Shown here: piece after piece, positions 23,956 through 36,510 of the stretch
How positions within the stretch are numbered: the stretch's first letter is position 1
Layout of the letters: every line of letters begins with the position of its first letter
From: Opisthorchis felineus
Lineage: Eukaryota; Platyhelminthes; Trematoda; Opisthorchiida; Opisthorchiidae
Direction: 5' to 3'
NCBI GenBank assembly: GCA_004794785.1
Contig: SJOL01001872.1
Location: forward strand, 56,392-120,391
DNA length: 64,000 bases
Made by a program: the position numbers and the translations under genes
Notes under the pieces: generated by a model
The model's input: only the letters and a program-made list of their open reading frames with translations
Database searches by the model: none
What the model was told of the DNA's origin: nothing

Positions 23956-25889
23956 TAACAGGCATCTCTGCTCTCCTCGTCTGTTCTCGCATAATGTCCG
24001 CCTAGATATACAACCCCGGTTCAGCACCACCTTTAAGGCGCCCAGCAACCCTAGTGATTGTACATACCTTGTCCAGAATCTGTGTTTGTTTCCTCGTATC
24101 GCGCTGTCACGTCCGCACCATACACCGGGTGGCGAACTGTCTGGCTTCATAAGAGCTTTGAAAAAGAAACGATTTGATTTTTTATTCATCATTCCTACCG
24201 GACAGACATTTAATTTTATGGTTACTTCTATCAAAACCGCCACCTCGCATATTCGCTGGATGATGAAGCGTACTGAGCCCAATCAGGCTGTGCTGTTGTT
24301 TCCATGACAAAACCAGCTATCTTAGCACTTGATACCAGTCGCATGCATTTGTCACCCCTCTCTTTTCATCTTCTGACTAGTCAGCCATACCGGTTGGCGT
24401 TTGTGTTCGCAATGAAACCAGGAAAGTTTTTTTTGCTTTTGTCAGGCGTGACTTCGATCTCTTCCGTTTTGCTCTTACCGGTTACGCTATCGTTACGTTT
24501 GACTCGTCTTACCTTTGCTTAACACGATCCATACGTCTATCTCGAACTCGGCCACTAAACATCCGATTACAAGTCTTTCCTTTTTGATTTATTCATCGAC
24601 TTCTTGTCGCCTCTGGTTTCACCCTGAACATGATTGTTAACGTTCAACGCACGCCCATATTAGTTAAGATTATGTTGCCATTCGAGTGAATAATTGCTGT
24701 CTCTCTCCTGCATTTTATCCACCTTCTGACTTGCTTCTTTTCTTTCGCTGATACGTTGTCGTTCACCGTGCACTCTAATCCGCGTTTGTACACGTGCACA
24801 CCACACCACACCACACCACATAGAGGTGTGCCATTCACGTGCGCGCAGGTATATTTCCCTCCGACTGTCGGTGTTGTCCTGCTTTTTCGGGGCGTGGACA
24901 AAATACGTCTCTTTTTGGGCCCTAGGTTGGCTGGTTGGTTGATTGTTTCCGTACTATCGTTGGAAGCTTCCAAGAGTTTATTCTGTCCATTCAGCAACTG
25001 GTAAATGACGCGCGCGAGAGCACGTGGTTTCAAGAATAATCGTATTGATTTTGGAAAGCATGAAGGTGATGCGTAAAACGGCGAGTGATGAGCTTAAACT
25101 GTAGATGGAAGATGGGTGTTCCACATTAGGTATGCTCAGAACAGTAATCCAATAATCCCAACTCGACTAGCGTAGGATGATGCTGTCGAGGTTAAACGGA
25201 AGTTTTGGGATTCGGTAACATCTTGGTTGGTTTATCTGGTTGATGATTATCGAGTCAATTATTGTCCAGTAATCTGAATCTGTTGGTCAGACGCCTAACA
25301 CTTCATCTGCATGATTGATTTTTTGAGCAGGTTCTAGCCGTCTTTCAACCACAGCTTGCATTTTGTGTGGATGTGAATTTGAATGGTTTTGGCAGAAATG
25401 CCCGTTGTACTGACTGTTTCCCGTGGCGAAAGTCTATATTCGATTGAGCTTCTGATGGTCACCTATGGGGCAACCTCAAGCATGTCCTTGGGTTATCTTC
25501 GGCCAACTGAGTTGGCTTGCTCTCTAATCGTCATCATTGCCCACAGCAACACCGGTTTTGTTGCTGCCGTACAATGGGAGATAATTTGTCTGAAAAACAC
25601 TTTAACGAACTTTTGGACTTTTGAGAAACATTTGTCTCTCAAAGTTGCACAACCGGAACTGAAGAAGCTTGGCTTCAAGTGCATAAGAGGAACAACTGGC
25701 GATTCGCCCGGTAACGTCGAATTTTCTCCTGGTTGATCGATCAGTGGCTAGTCCAATCGTTGTGATTGAGCTAATCGTTTTTGACCGCGGACGTGCAGAT
25801 TTGTCAATTTAGTTATAGTTGTTCGTGATGTCGGGTCAACCACCTTTTGGACGTGAGTATGTTCATCTTGTCAGTTGTAATCCTTCGGG
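23956..25889. other. 3' UTR of the OSER1-like gene and intergenic sequence
   Basis: No canonical AATAAA was seen within about 2 kb of the stop codon. The overlapping frames at 23,876-24,307 and 24,644-25,033 look like non-coding shadows. A pentanucleotide repeat lies at 24,797-24,820. Confidence 0.45.
24797..24820 (+). repeat. (CACAC)n-type pentanucleotide repeat
   Basis: About five units of ACACC in a row (CACACCACACCACACCACAC...). Confidence 0.85.
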
Positions 25890-26055
25890 TTCGTCGGGCG
25901 TACGATGGTAGAGTAGGGGTAACGCTCGACTCGCATTTTAAATATCTGGAGTTCGGACCGCGGTACGGCCATCGTTTCTCCCTTTTTGGTGTGTACTACA
26001 TAGAAGAGTCGCGCCCGGTTGGGAATCGAACTGTTCAATCGAGAGTAACGTAGAA
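25890..26055 (+). mobile_element. Degenerate copy of the TIR/tRNA-core element
   Basis: ATGGTAGAGTAGGGGTAACG and GGAGTTCGGACCGCGGTACG correspond to the A- and B-box segments of the elements at 34.3 and 59.0 kb. The downstream TCTCCCTTTTTGGTGTG and AACTGTTCAATCGAGAGTAA match their right arm. The left arm is not recognisable. Confidence 0.65.
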
Positions 26056-26524
26056 GAAGATACTGGACCTTACTGCTGTATGACGTTCTGTGCCCCCACA
26101 TAACCCATTGAGCTATTCTGGAGAGTGTACTTGTAACACTCAGGTTGGTTAATGGGTAGAGGTGTGAATAATAAAGTCTTCTGGCCCTCCAAATTGAGGA
26201 CTGGAACGTGTGTGGTGACTTGCTCCTTAAAACGTAGGCTGCTCTGATATTCTTACGCTAACCATCGCTGCTATACTGTTAGGCTTTTGAGGACCCTAAT
26301 CGTTCTCCTGTGTAGGTGTGGGCACCCCTGCTGTATCTCCGCCAACGTACAACTATGAATTACACAGTTACAAATAACACATCATATCGGACGTCGTGTG
26401 GTGCCATTAGCCGAACCGATTTACAGTCGCTCAGTCTTATTTCCAACCCGCACCGCAAACTTGGACGATGAACCTGAAACCCCGACGGCTTCGGAAATAG
26501 GCTAATGCCTTTTTTCTCTCAAGT
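26056..26524. other. No supported gene
   Basis: No coding or structural feature was recognised. LINE similarity begins near 26,525. Confidence 0.4.
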
Positions 26525-27720
26525 GTGACAGAGCTGCTGATCCTGACGAGCTCCCACGCGCTCTGTTCAAAGATGGAGGTGCTTTTCTAACTTATTTGTC
26601 TCTATCTGGGAGAAAGAGACCATCCCAACTAACTGAAGTGAGTCGATAGTAATGTCCATTTTCAAAAGGGGTGTTTGCATTGAGTGTGGTGATCACAGTG
26701 GATATAGATTACCCCCTCCCGTTGTAATCAGACTGCGTCGCTTATCTTAGCGTCCCGCGTGGGTGCGTAAAGATGGAATCCGAGACCAGTAAGCAAGATT
26801 CTGGCGGGAAGAGGGCTGTGGATCACATCTTCACATTCCGTCAAGTGTTAGAGCAATGGCCTGCGTATGAGCGCCCTACAATCTTGGTGTTCCTTGAATT
26901 CAATAGTGCGTTCGACTCTGTCGACCTGAGCACGCTTTCGCAACAGGGTATTCCCTAGATGTTTGTGAAAATCATGAGCTGTTTGTATTCACATACTTGT
27001 GGGCGCGTGAGAGCGTGTGGGAAGCACTCCAAAAGCTTCCCTACGAGGAGTGATGTCCGACAAGGCTGCACACTCTCTTCAGTTTTGTCTAATTTTGTTA
27101 TTGATGGGATTGTAAGGCGAACACTGGAAGGTCTGCAATGCCCCGGTGTTCAGATCTCTGTGAGCGAGAACCTTGTCGCACTGGAAGATGCTGACGACAT
27201 TCTCATCTTTGAGAAAGGGCAGGAATCACATGCACTACTTTGGAACCCCTGCCAAGGTCATCCAGTCCTTCAACATGTGCTTCGCGATCATAAAGTGCAA
27301 AGTCACGCTGCAGGACGTACAGTCTTTGAACATGCTTCTGAGAATTCAAGGAGCGGTACTGGAGGTTGTAGCACACTATACGTATCTTGGGGGTTGCATT
27401 AGCTCTGGCGTGGAAAACGAAGTAGACGCACGAATCCTGAAGACTAATTTGCGCCAAAAAAGTATTTCACGGTCCCAAAGAACGCGTTTATCAGACTGCA
27501 GTGCGGGCTGAGACTTGGCCGCTTCGCATGGGGGATCCGAGACGTCTTCAGGTCTTTGACGAGCGGTGTCTCAGAATTATATTGTGAATCTGCTGGAACC
27601 GGCGATTTCTCAAAGAGGAAACGGATCTTTAGTGGAGCAGAGGGTACTTCCCTCAAAGAATGCATCCAGCACTGCAAGTTAAGATGGTTCGGCCATGTGT
27701 TACGGAAGCCGAGTTACTTG
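26525..27720 (+). mobile_element. LINE copy 3, reverse transcriptase region
   Basis: 5'-truncated: it begins in the RT N-terminus (AADPDELPRALFKDGGAFL, about 26,533-26,590). The palm A motif is TILVFLEFNSAFDSVDLS (26,878-26,931). Here the usual FLDF is FLEF, so the first catalytic Asp is Glu. After a TAG at 26,956-26,958 the frame continues with SHTCGRVRACGKHSKSFPTR and RQGCTLSSVLSNFVIDGI. The catalytic box is DADD (27,187-27,198) where YADD is expected, a single-base change of Tyr to Asp. Then YLGGCISSG at about 27,380-27,410, and after frameshifts CIQHCKLRWFGHVLRKP near 27,660-27,710. It is clearly inactive. The 3' GAT tail is not seen. Confidence 0.87.
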
Positions 27721-29249
27721 CTTGATTTTATTGTAGATTGTATGCGGAACTGAGTGAATACATTCACGGGTATCTCACACGCTATATATGCAGTTTCTTA
27801 CGCGACAAATTTAACAGCTTGATCGGTCAGCGAGTTGCTCTTCTACAAGGAAGTTTTCACGTCCGAAATGGTCCTCAAGTGATAGGCCTGTTTCTATCCT
27901 TCAGGATGGCAGTAGGTATGCGGTATACGTTCCAGTGCGCCCGAGTTTGTCATGTCTTTGATGTGCTGCGCCATCTATTTCTCATTTGTTTAATCCAGCA
28001 GCAATTTACACCACCACATGATCTGTTCGTTCCTTCTCATTCGTATCCACAAGGTCCGTCCTATGCATTCGTCTAATTTCACTAGAATAGCCCGGACGCT
28101 TTGTCTGGGGGCTTAACTAGTGCATCACCGTCTTTTGCAGAATCTCTAGAACCTGATTATATTATCTATTTGGAGCGGTCTATTGGTTACTTGGATTTCC
28201 CTAGAAGGAATCAACCAGATTTCCTTGTGCATTGTTCGAGGCGTAGTATACTTTAGTTACAGGGGGATTTGTTATGGCAGTACCCTCGCCTAAATGTGCT
28301 CCAAGGTTCTTGATGTACCGTAACTCTCTCGCTATCCAACACTCAGATAGCCGTCTCTAAGCCCCCATCACATGCGTTAGTGGTCTACCTTTTGGAAAAT
28401 TTTGCTCTGTGGTTCTCTATTCTACCACTTAAGTGCTGCGTCCTGTGGTCCCATAAGTAGATAAAATCGGTGAGCGTGTGGGTGCTCCGACGACGCGCGT
28501 TCAGTTGATGATCATAGTGCTGAACGTGATTTTAAGACATCGCGAGGACATGTCGGCGTATATGTCGCCGGAACAAAACTTCCCCTCTAAAGGGTTCACT
28601 TTTGTTAAAAACTGTACTGTTGGAATGATCGCCAAAATATCAAACGTCCCAATTGGATGGTAAATTTTTGGCAATTTTGGCCTCTTTTTAGAAGTAGGAT
28701 ATTCAAACACTGATTAAAATGGCGAGCCAGGATAATGGAAAGCTTAGTTTGTCTCCATTAGTTTCACCAAATGTGCCATTCTGATCAAAGGATGAGTGGC
28801 GCTATATTCTATGTACTGGTTAATCGCACCGCTGATCAGCCGCTCGTGGCCGAATTGTTGAGTGTTCAAACTAATAAACGGGAGGTTGCGGCACCAAAAC
28901 TCTCCAGAGTTTCACTGCTGATGATTCCTGATAAGGATGAAACAGCCGTACAATACTATTAGGCTATTCTGTTTAGATTGGCATCATTTACAGGACAAAA
29001 TTTCCATTGAACATCCTAGTACTGACTGAGGAGGTTGACAACCGACTCTGTACCACCAAGAGGTTATCCCTCGGCTTATTTTTATCACACTGAATCATGG
29101 GATGCATCCTGAATGGTGGGCCGAAGAGCGTGAAGTCTACGTTTCAGAGGAGTTTGATAAACAATCTGTGGGTTTATAGCCTGGTAAAGTTCCGCTTTTG
29201 GTAGTGTTATTCGAACACTTCAGTCTATGGGAAGAAAGAGTTGGCCCTT
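27721..29249. other. No supported gene
   Basis: Short + frames (27,738-28,076; 28,478-28,663; 28,771-28,962) have no recognised domain. A 36-bp stretch at 29,143-29,178 resembles 47,861-47,896 and marks a dispersed repeat. Confidence 0.45.
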
Positions 29250-29375
29250 ACGTACAACACAAGGTTGACGGAAATTCGGAGACCCCGCCTACCCGATGAT
29301 CCCCAAGAAGGGCGAAACCCGTCGTGGGCTGTTGAAGAGTTTTCAGCAATCTTATGAATAGTGTATTACGTCCGT
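29250..29375 (+). mobile_element. Hammerhead-unit fragment (retrozyme/Penelope-type repeat)
   Basis: The stretch from ACAAGGTTGACGGAAATTCG through the ribozyme to GAAGAGTTTTCAGCAATCTT matches the 293-bp unit at 40 kb over the region around its cleavage site. The rest of the unit is absent or diverged. Confidence 0.8.
29287..29329 (+). ncRNA. Hammerhead ribozyme, degraded
   Basis: Stem I strands GCCTAC (29,287-29,292) and GTGGGC (29,324-29,329) and the GAAA box (29,314-29,317) are intact. The core reads CCGATGA instead of CTGATGA. Position 10.1 is T instead of G, and stem III is ACCCGT instead of ACCGGT. The U-to-C change in the catalytic core should abolish cleavage. Confidence 0.8.
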
Positions 29376-31082
29376 GGCTGTATTTTGTTCATTGGATGGT
29401 GATATTAGATTGGAAACGTTTCGCTCCCAACTGAGGTGATATCATTAATGCGTAGCAGGTTACCGCTGCGTCACAGTTTAGGGATTTGTAGGGTTTGGAC
29501 CGTGCTGTGTTTGGGCTTGTCCACATTCTGTTGACCAGGCTGGGGATGACTTTTCGTAACCGTTGTTTGTTCGGACCGTTGATCTGGTCCGTTAGCCGGT
29601 CCTCCGATCGTTCAGCGTCCAGATGAAGCCAAACAGTCCAGCTGAGCGAACAGAGCAACAGTCACCTACTCAGCCTGAACGATCAACAGTTGCCCCAGTG
29701 GTGAGCTAACTTGGTCACTGACAACGCGCTTGTCACTGCTTGACGCTTTTAAAGATCACATCCATGTGATTGGTAAAATCACTGCAAAGCAATTAAGTCA
29801 CAGGAGTTTTTTCTGGTTCGTACTTGCAGGTGCATGCTTACGTCAGGTGCAACTCAGCCCGCAGACCGGCGTTGGTTGTCACTGACGAACAAGGTGACAA
29901 AACCTTGGCAGCAGTCACAGTTGGCTGTCCAACTCTTGGAAAAACTCAAACGAAACACCTACCCTTAATGATCAGTGGTTAGAAGCGCTTCTAACTGAGA
30001 TATCTAAACAGAACATCAGCTGCATCGAAAATTTGCTGGTCACCTAAAATTTGAATATTTCAACTAGGCCGAAATTCGCAAATACGACAAACTGTTACCT
30101 CCAGTCGTCAGGTTCGGACAGTTGATCGTGCTTCCCATCTAGGATGGGAATGAATGTCTGGACGGATACTGAAATGGTGACTGGAGTAGTTCGATAATTC
30201 AGTTGCAGAACGGTAAACGACTACCTCAGATCCACCAGTTTCTCATGCGTTTTAATATTCAGAGAAACTGAACCGTGTATGGAACTAAGTGGAAGGTGTT
30301 TCCAAATTCAACTTACTGTCGCTGTCGTTGTAAACGCAGAAACGTTTTTACGATTACAGATTAGAAACGCCGTCCATGATTTACTATAGGTATGTTTATC
30401 CTCCATCATATTCATTTGTTTATGTTCAGTTTGGAAAGTCTTTAGATCAAAAGAGGTGCTTGTATCTCACTTGACACCTGAAGTCAGATGCGCAATTTGT
30501 TCAGCTTTTAGACTCCTCTTAAGCATTTCAGATCGAATCGCATGTTACGGTGGGAAACACTGTTCTTTCGTCACGTGTAACCCTATAAAGACTCGTAGTA
30601 TTCAACACCAGATGTGTTGCTACCGTTTCAGCAGGGTGGTTTTATAGCTGGGCAACGTATCTTTTTTGACACACAAGCTTCGCCAGGCCAAGTCAGTAAG
30701 TTACCAAGTTTTAACGCGGACGAAGAACCAGTCAGCCAGATATGTCCCGAGTAATACGCTAGATCACTGTTGAATGTCAGTTAAAGGTCTTTTTGGTTAC
30801 TGTGGTTGTTTAAATCCTACGGTTGATGTGTTGGGGGAATTTCAAATGATTTTTGATCGGGTTTGGGTCCTTGATTTTCCCTTTCAAGGAGCTTCAACTG
30901 ATCGTTCATCTTGGGTGCTACTGGTAAATTTTGTTGGTCTGTGTGGGTTTGTAACTGCTACGACATTTTAGTTGGGGAGAGGTGAGGTTACGTAAAATTC
31001 TCGGTCGGCTTGTTTTATGCATTTCAGACCTAAGCTACTCTTTGCTGATAACAGCACACCACCACGTGTCTGCTGGGCAGAT
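29376..31082. other. No supported gene
   Basis: Short frames only. No repeat family was recognised except by proximity to the Penelope fragment downstream. Confidence 0.45.
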
Positions 31083-31600
31083 CTAAAGCCGTCCTCCATA
31101 CGCTTTCCAGTTAACGCCTTCTGTTCTGTTTGCACTGGGATGCTTGGCGATTTCCACCGCCTCGGCCATCAGTCTCTGAGGCGTGGACCATAGTCCCCAT
31201 CTCAAAACTTCAGCATTTTTAAAATCTTTTTTGTGTTCCGTGTCCAGCGCATGTTCCGCCGTTGCTGAGTTTTTCAGTAACTCTCGACATTCATCTGCGT
31301 TTCTCGGCCGCCTGTTTATTTTTCTCCTATGCTCTCCGATTCTGGTGTGAAGTTCCCTGGCCGTTTGTCCTGTGTAAACCTTAGTACAGTCGTTGCATTT
31401 AATTTTGTAGCCACAGTCCCTCGTTCTGTTCAGTGGGACGTGATCCTTCAACTGCACCAGTGCAGAACGAACTGTTTTCCTTCTGGAACGCTATTGTTAT
31501 GTTAGCCGTGTTTAGAATGTTTCCAATGACTTCCGATGTCCCTGGTTCATACAGAACAACAGCAGTTCCAATGGTAACTCCTATCGCGTTCGCTTTTTGC
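31083..31600 (-). mobile_element. Penelope-like element fragment with GIY-YIG endonuclease
   Basis: The 124-residue minus frame (31,457-31,083) carries GYKIKCNDCTKVYTGQTARE (the Y...YTG core of a GIY-YIG nuclease with the Cys pair typical of Penelope-like retroelements). TRIGEH follows, then a SATAEHALDTEH block, EAVEIAKHP and an NRTEGV end. This is the order of a Penelope C-terminal endonuclease. Upstream, in another frame up to about 31,600, VVLYEPGTSEVIGNILNTAN matches the RT-to-endonuclease linker region, so at least one frameshift is present near 31,440. The RT itself is not present in the adjacent sequence. The domain nicks the target DNA for priming. The YIG Ile is Thr here. Confidence 0.85.
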
Positions 31601-33822
31601 GATTCTCGGCTCTACTTACCAACGAAAATTTCGGCGAAGCCCCAACTATAGGAGTATTAATGCAACTGTCGTCAAAGAAAGGAAGGTTGCAATCACCCGC
31701 GATTTGACCGCGACCAGCGTTGCGTTATTTAGTACGATAACTCACTTCCTAAGAACTGGGAGAAACCGCTGCCAACTAAGAAGTGTCCGCTGTAAGCAAA
31801 TGCGTTAATGGATGGGTTTTCTCTCTGCTCCATCGGGTTAGATCACTCTCCCATTGCCCTGAGATGGAAGGCTTGGGATAGGGTAGCCGAGATGACTTTT
31901 AGTTCCATTCTCAGCAATCGTGTGCGTTGCTCCTTACTTGTGACGCCGGATGCTGAAGAAGGAATGAAATAGGTCTTCTGCATATCGGAACTTGAAGCAC
32001 GATGAATCTGCTGACCAAATGTGAAGGGGAGACACCCGAACTTTTCTTATTGCTAAAGAACGTAGGCGCCAAGGAAAATAACTCAATGCAATCAACAAAA
32101 CCCAGTTGACTGAGCAAAAAGAAAATGGAGAGAATGGTTCAATGGTGCATTTTATTGCGGTGATACGTAAGTAAGCTGAAATACACGGAGATGGATTCGT
32201 AGTTTCTGATCACATGAATCGGATAAAAATGGCGAACCACAATTTATCAACTCGATTTCGATTTCGGCTGTCCAATGTTAGCTTGTCATACTTATCAGCG
32301 TCCGTACCTCCACAGTGTCACATTCGGCGTTAAAAACTAAGTTTATTTGTTTTCCCTCGGCTTTGATAAGATTTGTATCTTCTGGTGAGCACCCTTTTTT
32401 GGTGAATCAGTTAGGATGTGGGAATGTTCTTGGAACGGAGCAACAAATGGTAACGGTGAAGGAGTGCTGACTGTTTGATCATGATTGAGACTCACAGTAA
32501 TAAACAACCGGAACGACATTAATCGAGCACCGACCGCCATGAGCACCCATCCGTGGAGTGGCTAAATGTTTTCCCAATTGTGCTACAGAACTACCTCTGT
32601 AAGGGACTGAGTACAAAAAATAGACACAGCTGTAATTCGGATCACACTCAAAAACACACTAATTTACCTGCCTCATCATGAAGAAAATCAGTGTAGCTGG
32701 ATGTAAGAAACTGGAAGATGTGTCGAAATATTTTAGGCTTCCTTCGGGATCTGGCTCTTATCCAAGCCAAAGACATGCTCGAAAGGCGTTTTTTCAACTA
32801 GAAACGTGCCTAAGCCGCTATCATGGCGGAAGCAAGAGTGTTTTGACTGGATTTACTCATTACTATCCAGTTTGATTCAAGAAAAAATTAGCGTCCATCA
32901 AAACAATACAATATCCGACAGAAAGATCATCAAAAACAAATTAGAGGGGCAGGAATGAAGCTTCTGAAATACCTGTGGAAGGTAACCAGTTAGTGTCGGT
33001 TCAGACAACGCAAACGGCTCCAATAGACCCCGATGGCTGTCGTCTGAATGAAAGAAACCTGTGAACCGAAACTTTCATCCAGCTAGTTGATATGAAAACT
33101 CCGCAATGAAGAAAAACTTCGAAATTCTTACTAGATTCTGGCACCTTGAAAGCATCACTTGTCTGGACAGCTTAAACGGTCAGTTGACATGTGGTCGAGC
33201 TGTATAACTCTTTTTACCGAGCGTAAACTAAAGACATGCATGAATTAAATAACTTAAGACCGTGAAACTGCAGAAGGCCATACACAGGCTGCAAAACGGC
33301 GAATTAGTATATCAGGTAGACTTTACCGCACAGCTGTTCAAGTTGGAATGATGTAATAACAGGACGGCTTCCTCAGCTTAGGGACAGAGGACGCTTCTCA
33401 GGATTTCAGGAAGGCAATGATGGTCCATTTGCACGCACGAGTCGTTCGTAATACAGACACCCTCGCCTTCGGTCATTTATTGGCCTGGGGAAACCGTTTT
33501 TTAGATCACCCGTAATACGATCACGCACATTTTATTCCTAGTGGAAATTAATCTAGCCCTGTAACTGACCACATAATTGTGAGGGTACCTGGGCCGCAGC
33601 AGCAATGATTGCGCCGCTGATGAAGAATTTCTTCTGCTGATACGAAGTCATTCCCACAGCCAATGGCTGTAATTGGGCGTCGACATACTGAACCTTAACC
33701 GATTGGTTTACCGGTTCTTACTGCCACAAACATGTGGCTTAGCATCAGTCGTTCAAGCAGCGTTCGTCATTGATATAAATGGAGATAGTGACGTCACACT
33801 ACACTATACTAATAATCGTCTA
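31601..33822. other. No supported gene
   Basis: Short frames (for example 32,678-32,875 +) have no recognisable product. The region may hold decayed upstream parts of the Penelope element, but I cannot identify RT motifs. Confidence 0.4.
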
Positions 33823-33980
33823 GCTGTAACACTATTCAGGTACCTAGCTGCCATACCAACCGAAGGTAGCACGAGGACTGAGATACTGTCAAGTTGCCCA
33901 AGCCTAGACAGGATCAGTCGAAACGCACATGTTCGGTTTGAACCACAGTCAGTAAGTTCGCGCCTTAACCATAGGGCTGG
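33823..33980 (-). mobile_element. tRNA-derived SINE, diverged
   Basis: The minus strand shows CCTATGGTTAAGGCGCGAAC (degraded A box), TGGTTCAAACCGAACA (B box), the family body and a GTGTTACAGC end. A deletion of about 10 bp separates the two boxes compared with the other copies. Confidence 0.82.
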
Positions 33981-34330
33981 TCACACAACAGCCGTTTAGC
34001 TCTTTCTCAGAATAAGATACATAAAAGCTGCTAGTAATGTTGAATTACCACACTAATAGCTTTGTGTTTCGTTGATGACAAGTTTGAATGCCAGCCGATG
34101 TGTCGATGTTTATTAGACAACGCAATCTTTCCATGAAAAGAATACTAGTTACGCACATTTGTATGAATAATGCCTTTGCTTCACAAAGGACATGGGGTAG
34201 ATAAGTTTATTTGGCATTTGGGTACCTGGTAGGGAGTAAACAGTGTGTATGGTACTAGTGACTGGGTAGGATCACAGCACCACAAAATAAACGCCGGATA
34301 ATTTGTTGTGGGGTTTGCGGGATATGTGTT
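33981..34330. other. No supported gene
   Basis: No feature was recognised in this spacer between the SINE and the TIR element. Confidence 0.4.
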
Positions 34331-34717
34331 GTTCATATTCACATCACTCTCGTTTGAACAGTCGTCCTGACAGGCGGGTCAGTTGATGGTCACAACCAAG
34401 ACAGTTACTGGGTCGTCGTTCGATGATGAGTCGGGCACACCAATCACATCGCTCAAGCGTGAACACTTTCGCCCGTTCAGACGTGAAAATTCAGACACGT
34501 CCAGTGTGCGCTGGTGGAGTAGTGGTAACACGCTCGCTTCGGGTGTCAGATGTGCGGAGTTCAGACCCCAGCACGGCCATTGGATATGCATTGCTGATGA
34601 GCTCTGATAGGAACGGAACTCGAGTTCAGTGGTTCTCCCTTTGGTGTGGACTCACCAGAATAATTACGCCAGGACAGGAGGACGACTGTTCAAAAGAGAG
34701 TGATGTGAGAATGAATC
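34331..34717 (+). mobile_element. Non-autonomous TIR element with tRNA-like core, copy 1
   Basis: The left terminus GTTCATATTCACATCACTCT (34,331 on), with GAACAGTCGTCCT behind it, is the reverse complement (with gaps) of the right terminus AGGACGACTGTTCAAAAGAG / AGTGATGTGAGAATGAA (34,676-34,715). Inside, on the + strand, lies CTGGTGGAGTAGTGGTAACA (A-box-like) and GGAGTTCAGACCCC (B-box-like), spaced as in a tRNA. A second copy at 59.0 kb is in the opposite orientation, and a degraded one is at 25.9 kb. There is no transposase frame, so the copy is non-autonomous. Confidence 0.8.
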
Positions 34718-36389
34718 AGATAATTTATAACGGTTAGAAGGCAGTGTCAATCTATGTGTGCGCGTGTGCACGTTGGTGTAGAACAGCAGATATTATATTC
34801 CTTTCGGGTTATGGATTTGCGCAGTACCTAGCATCCCCGAACTACCAAGGCCCCATCTGTCAGACGACTGCCGGATGTTTGCGGGATAACCAGTGTCAGT
34901 TGCCTACGAGTTGATCGGTTTAACATTTCGCTTCCAAATTTTGTGGTGGTCTACCATAGGGTCTCTCATGGTCAGGCATTTTCAAAACATACAGGGTGAT
35001 ACAACAGCAAAATGATTTCACACACAACAGTTGGTTCCCATCAAACATTTTTAGTTATATCCTTCTTCTATCGGACAGCGGGTGTTGCCATATCCCTACA
35101 CTGTCCACACTTAGCTGCCACCGAACGCAATGGGTGTTCTGCAAAAAAGCGTTGGCCGAATCCTGTCAATCGTCTGAATTTTTCGGTCCCAAGAAGTCAC
35201 CTCAGAAATACCCCACTCAGTCTTAAGTGTCATACGCCAGCTTTACGTCGCACCCGGTCCATAGATGTTTCAAAACGGCCTGGCGTCCTCTACACAAGCT
35301 GCTACATGCGAAGTAATCTCAAGTACGCAACATGATCACGAAGTCAAATGCAAACAGGATTCTTAGCAGAAAGTCAAGTTAGACGTGTGTGAGCTTAAAA
35401 CCGTTTTAGGTTGTCTATGGCATGCTATGGAAAGATAAACACTCGATCGTATTGCACCGAAGTCAAGAGAAAAAAATCACTTGTTAAACACGCCACAAAG
35501 GTAGAAATACGACCGCAGGGTGGCCACTCGACTGGAAACCTTGATTTGTCTCTCCCTAATAAGGTTAAGGTAATCAACCGTTTAATTAGCTGTCTTTGCT
35601 TGCGTAGGTCAAATTTCAAGATTCCACTCGGCATGGTTTCGGTCGTGGACAGAATTCGGTTTCGAATGAAAGAAAAACTCCATCCGGATTGCCAAACACC
35701 TGAGACCCGAATTCCAGACTCAACTCATAACCGACATATCGTCTTCCGCTTCCCTTGAAACAAAATGCCAAATAATTTTTAGAGTTACGTCAGCCTGCTT
35801 GGACATCATTATCGTCATCCGGTTAAAGTCACTGTGGTTGACTCTGAGTCCCGTGTAAAAATCCCGAAGGCTTTTGCAAACCTAATGCATTTTTTCGATG
35901 TGGTATTTTTGTCACAGAAGTGCCCTTGCCTGAGATCGTGAACTCTGGTTGTGAGCACTAAATTGCGAACAACATCTAAATAGACATCACCGTTGTAAAG
36001 TCGAAGCAGCTTGTTTTCATATGTACATTCAGCATACAATTTGTATTCGTTGGTCAGTGTTATTTTCAACTAGGCTGTGTAGGAGCAAGTTTTTCGTGGG
36101 CGCACGTTTAGCTGGACTTAGACAAACGTAATGTCTTGCGTAATTCAGTTACTTTTATTTGTGCATCACTTACATGGATGACATGATCATGGATTGTACA
36201 TCGTCCACCAAACACCTCAGTTTTCTAAGTCCCTGTAGTTATGCGCATCGGCATTGTGCCCTACACGTAAGATTGAGAAAGCAATCAGATACAATTTTTG
36301 GGCATGACGTGCTCGCTGAAAAATGCGGAATCGCAGTGTCCGCCGGAGGTAGACTTAGATTATTCTGTGTATACATCGACAAAGTCCAG
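34718..36389. other. No supported gene
   Basis: Frames at 34,996-35,335, 35,411-35,758 and 35,815-36,069 show no domain, splice context or family resemblance that I can support. Confidence 0.45.
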
Positions 36390-36467
36390 GTCCACTGCAA
36401 TACAGAAGGAATAATACACTGTTTGACGTAATCCACTACTCGTAAAATTGCTGAAAAGTCTTCGACA

Positions 36468-36510
36468 GCCCACGACCGATTTTGCCCTTCTTGGGGCTCA
36501 TCAGGTGGAC
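36468..36510 (-). ncRNA. Hammerhead ribozyme, degraded
   Basis: On the minus strand the core CTGATGA and the stem II GCCC...GGGC with CAAGAA loop are intact, but the GAAA box has become AAAA and stem III reads ATCGGT. GTCCAC pairs imperfectly with GTGGGC in stem I. Probably inactive. Confidence 0.8.
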
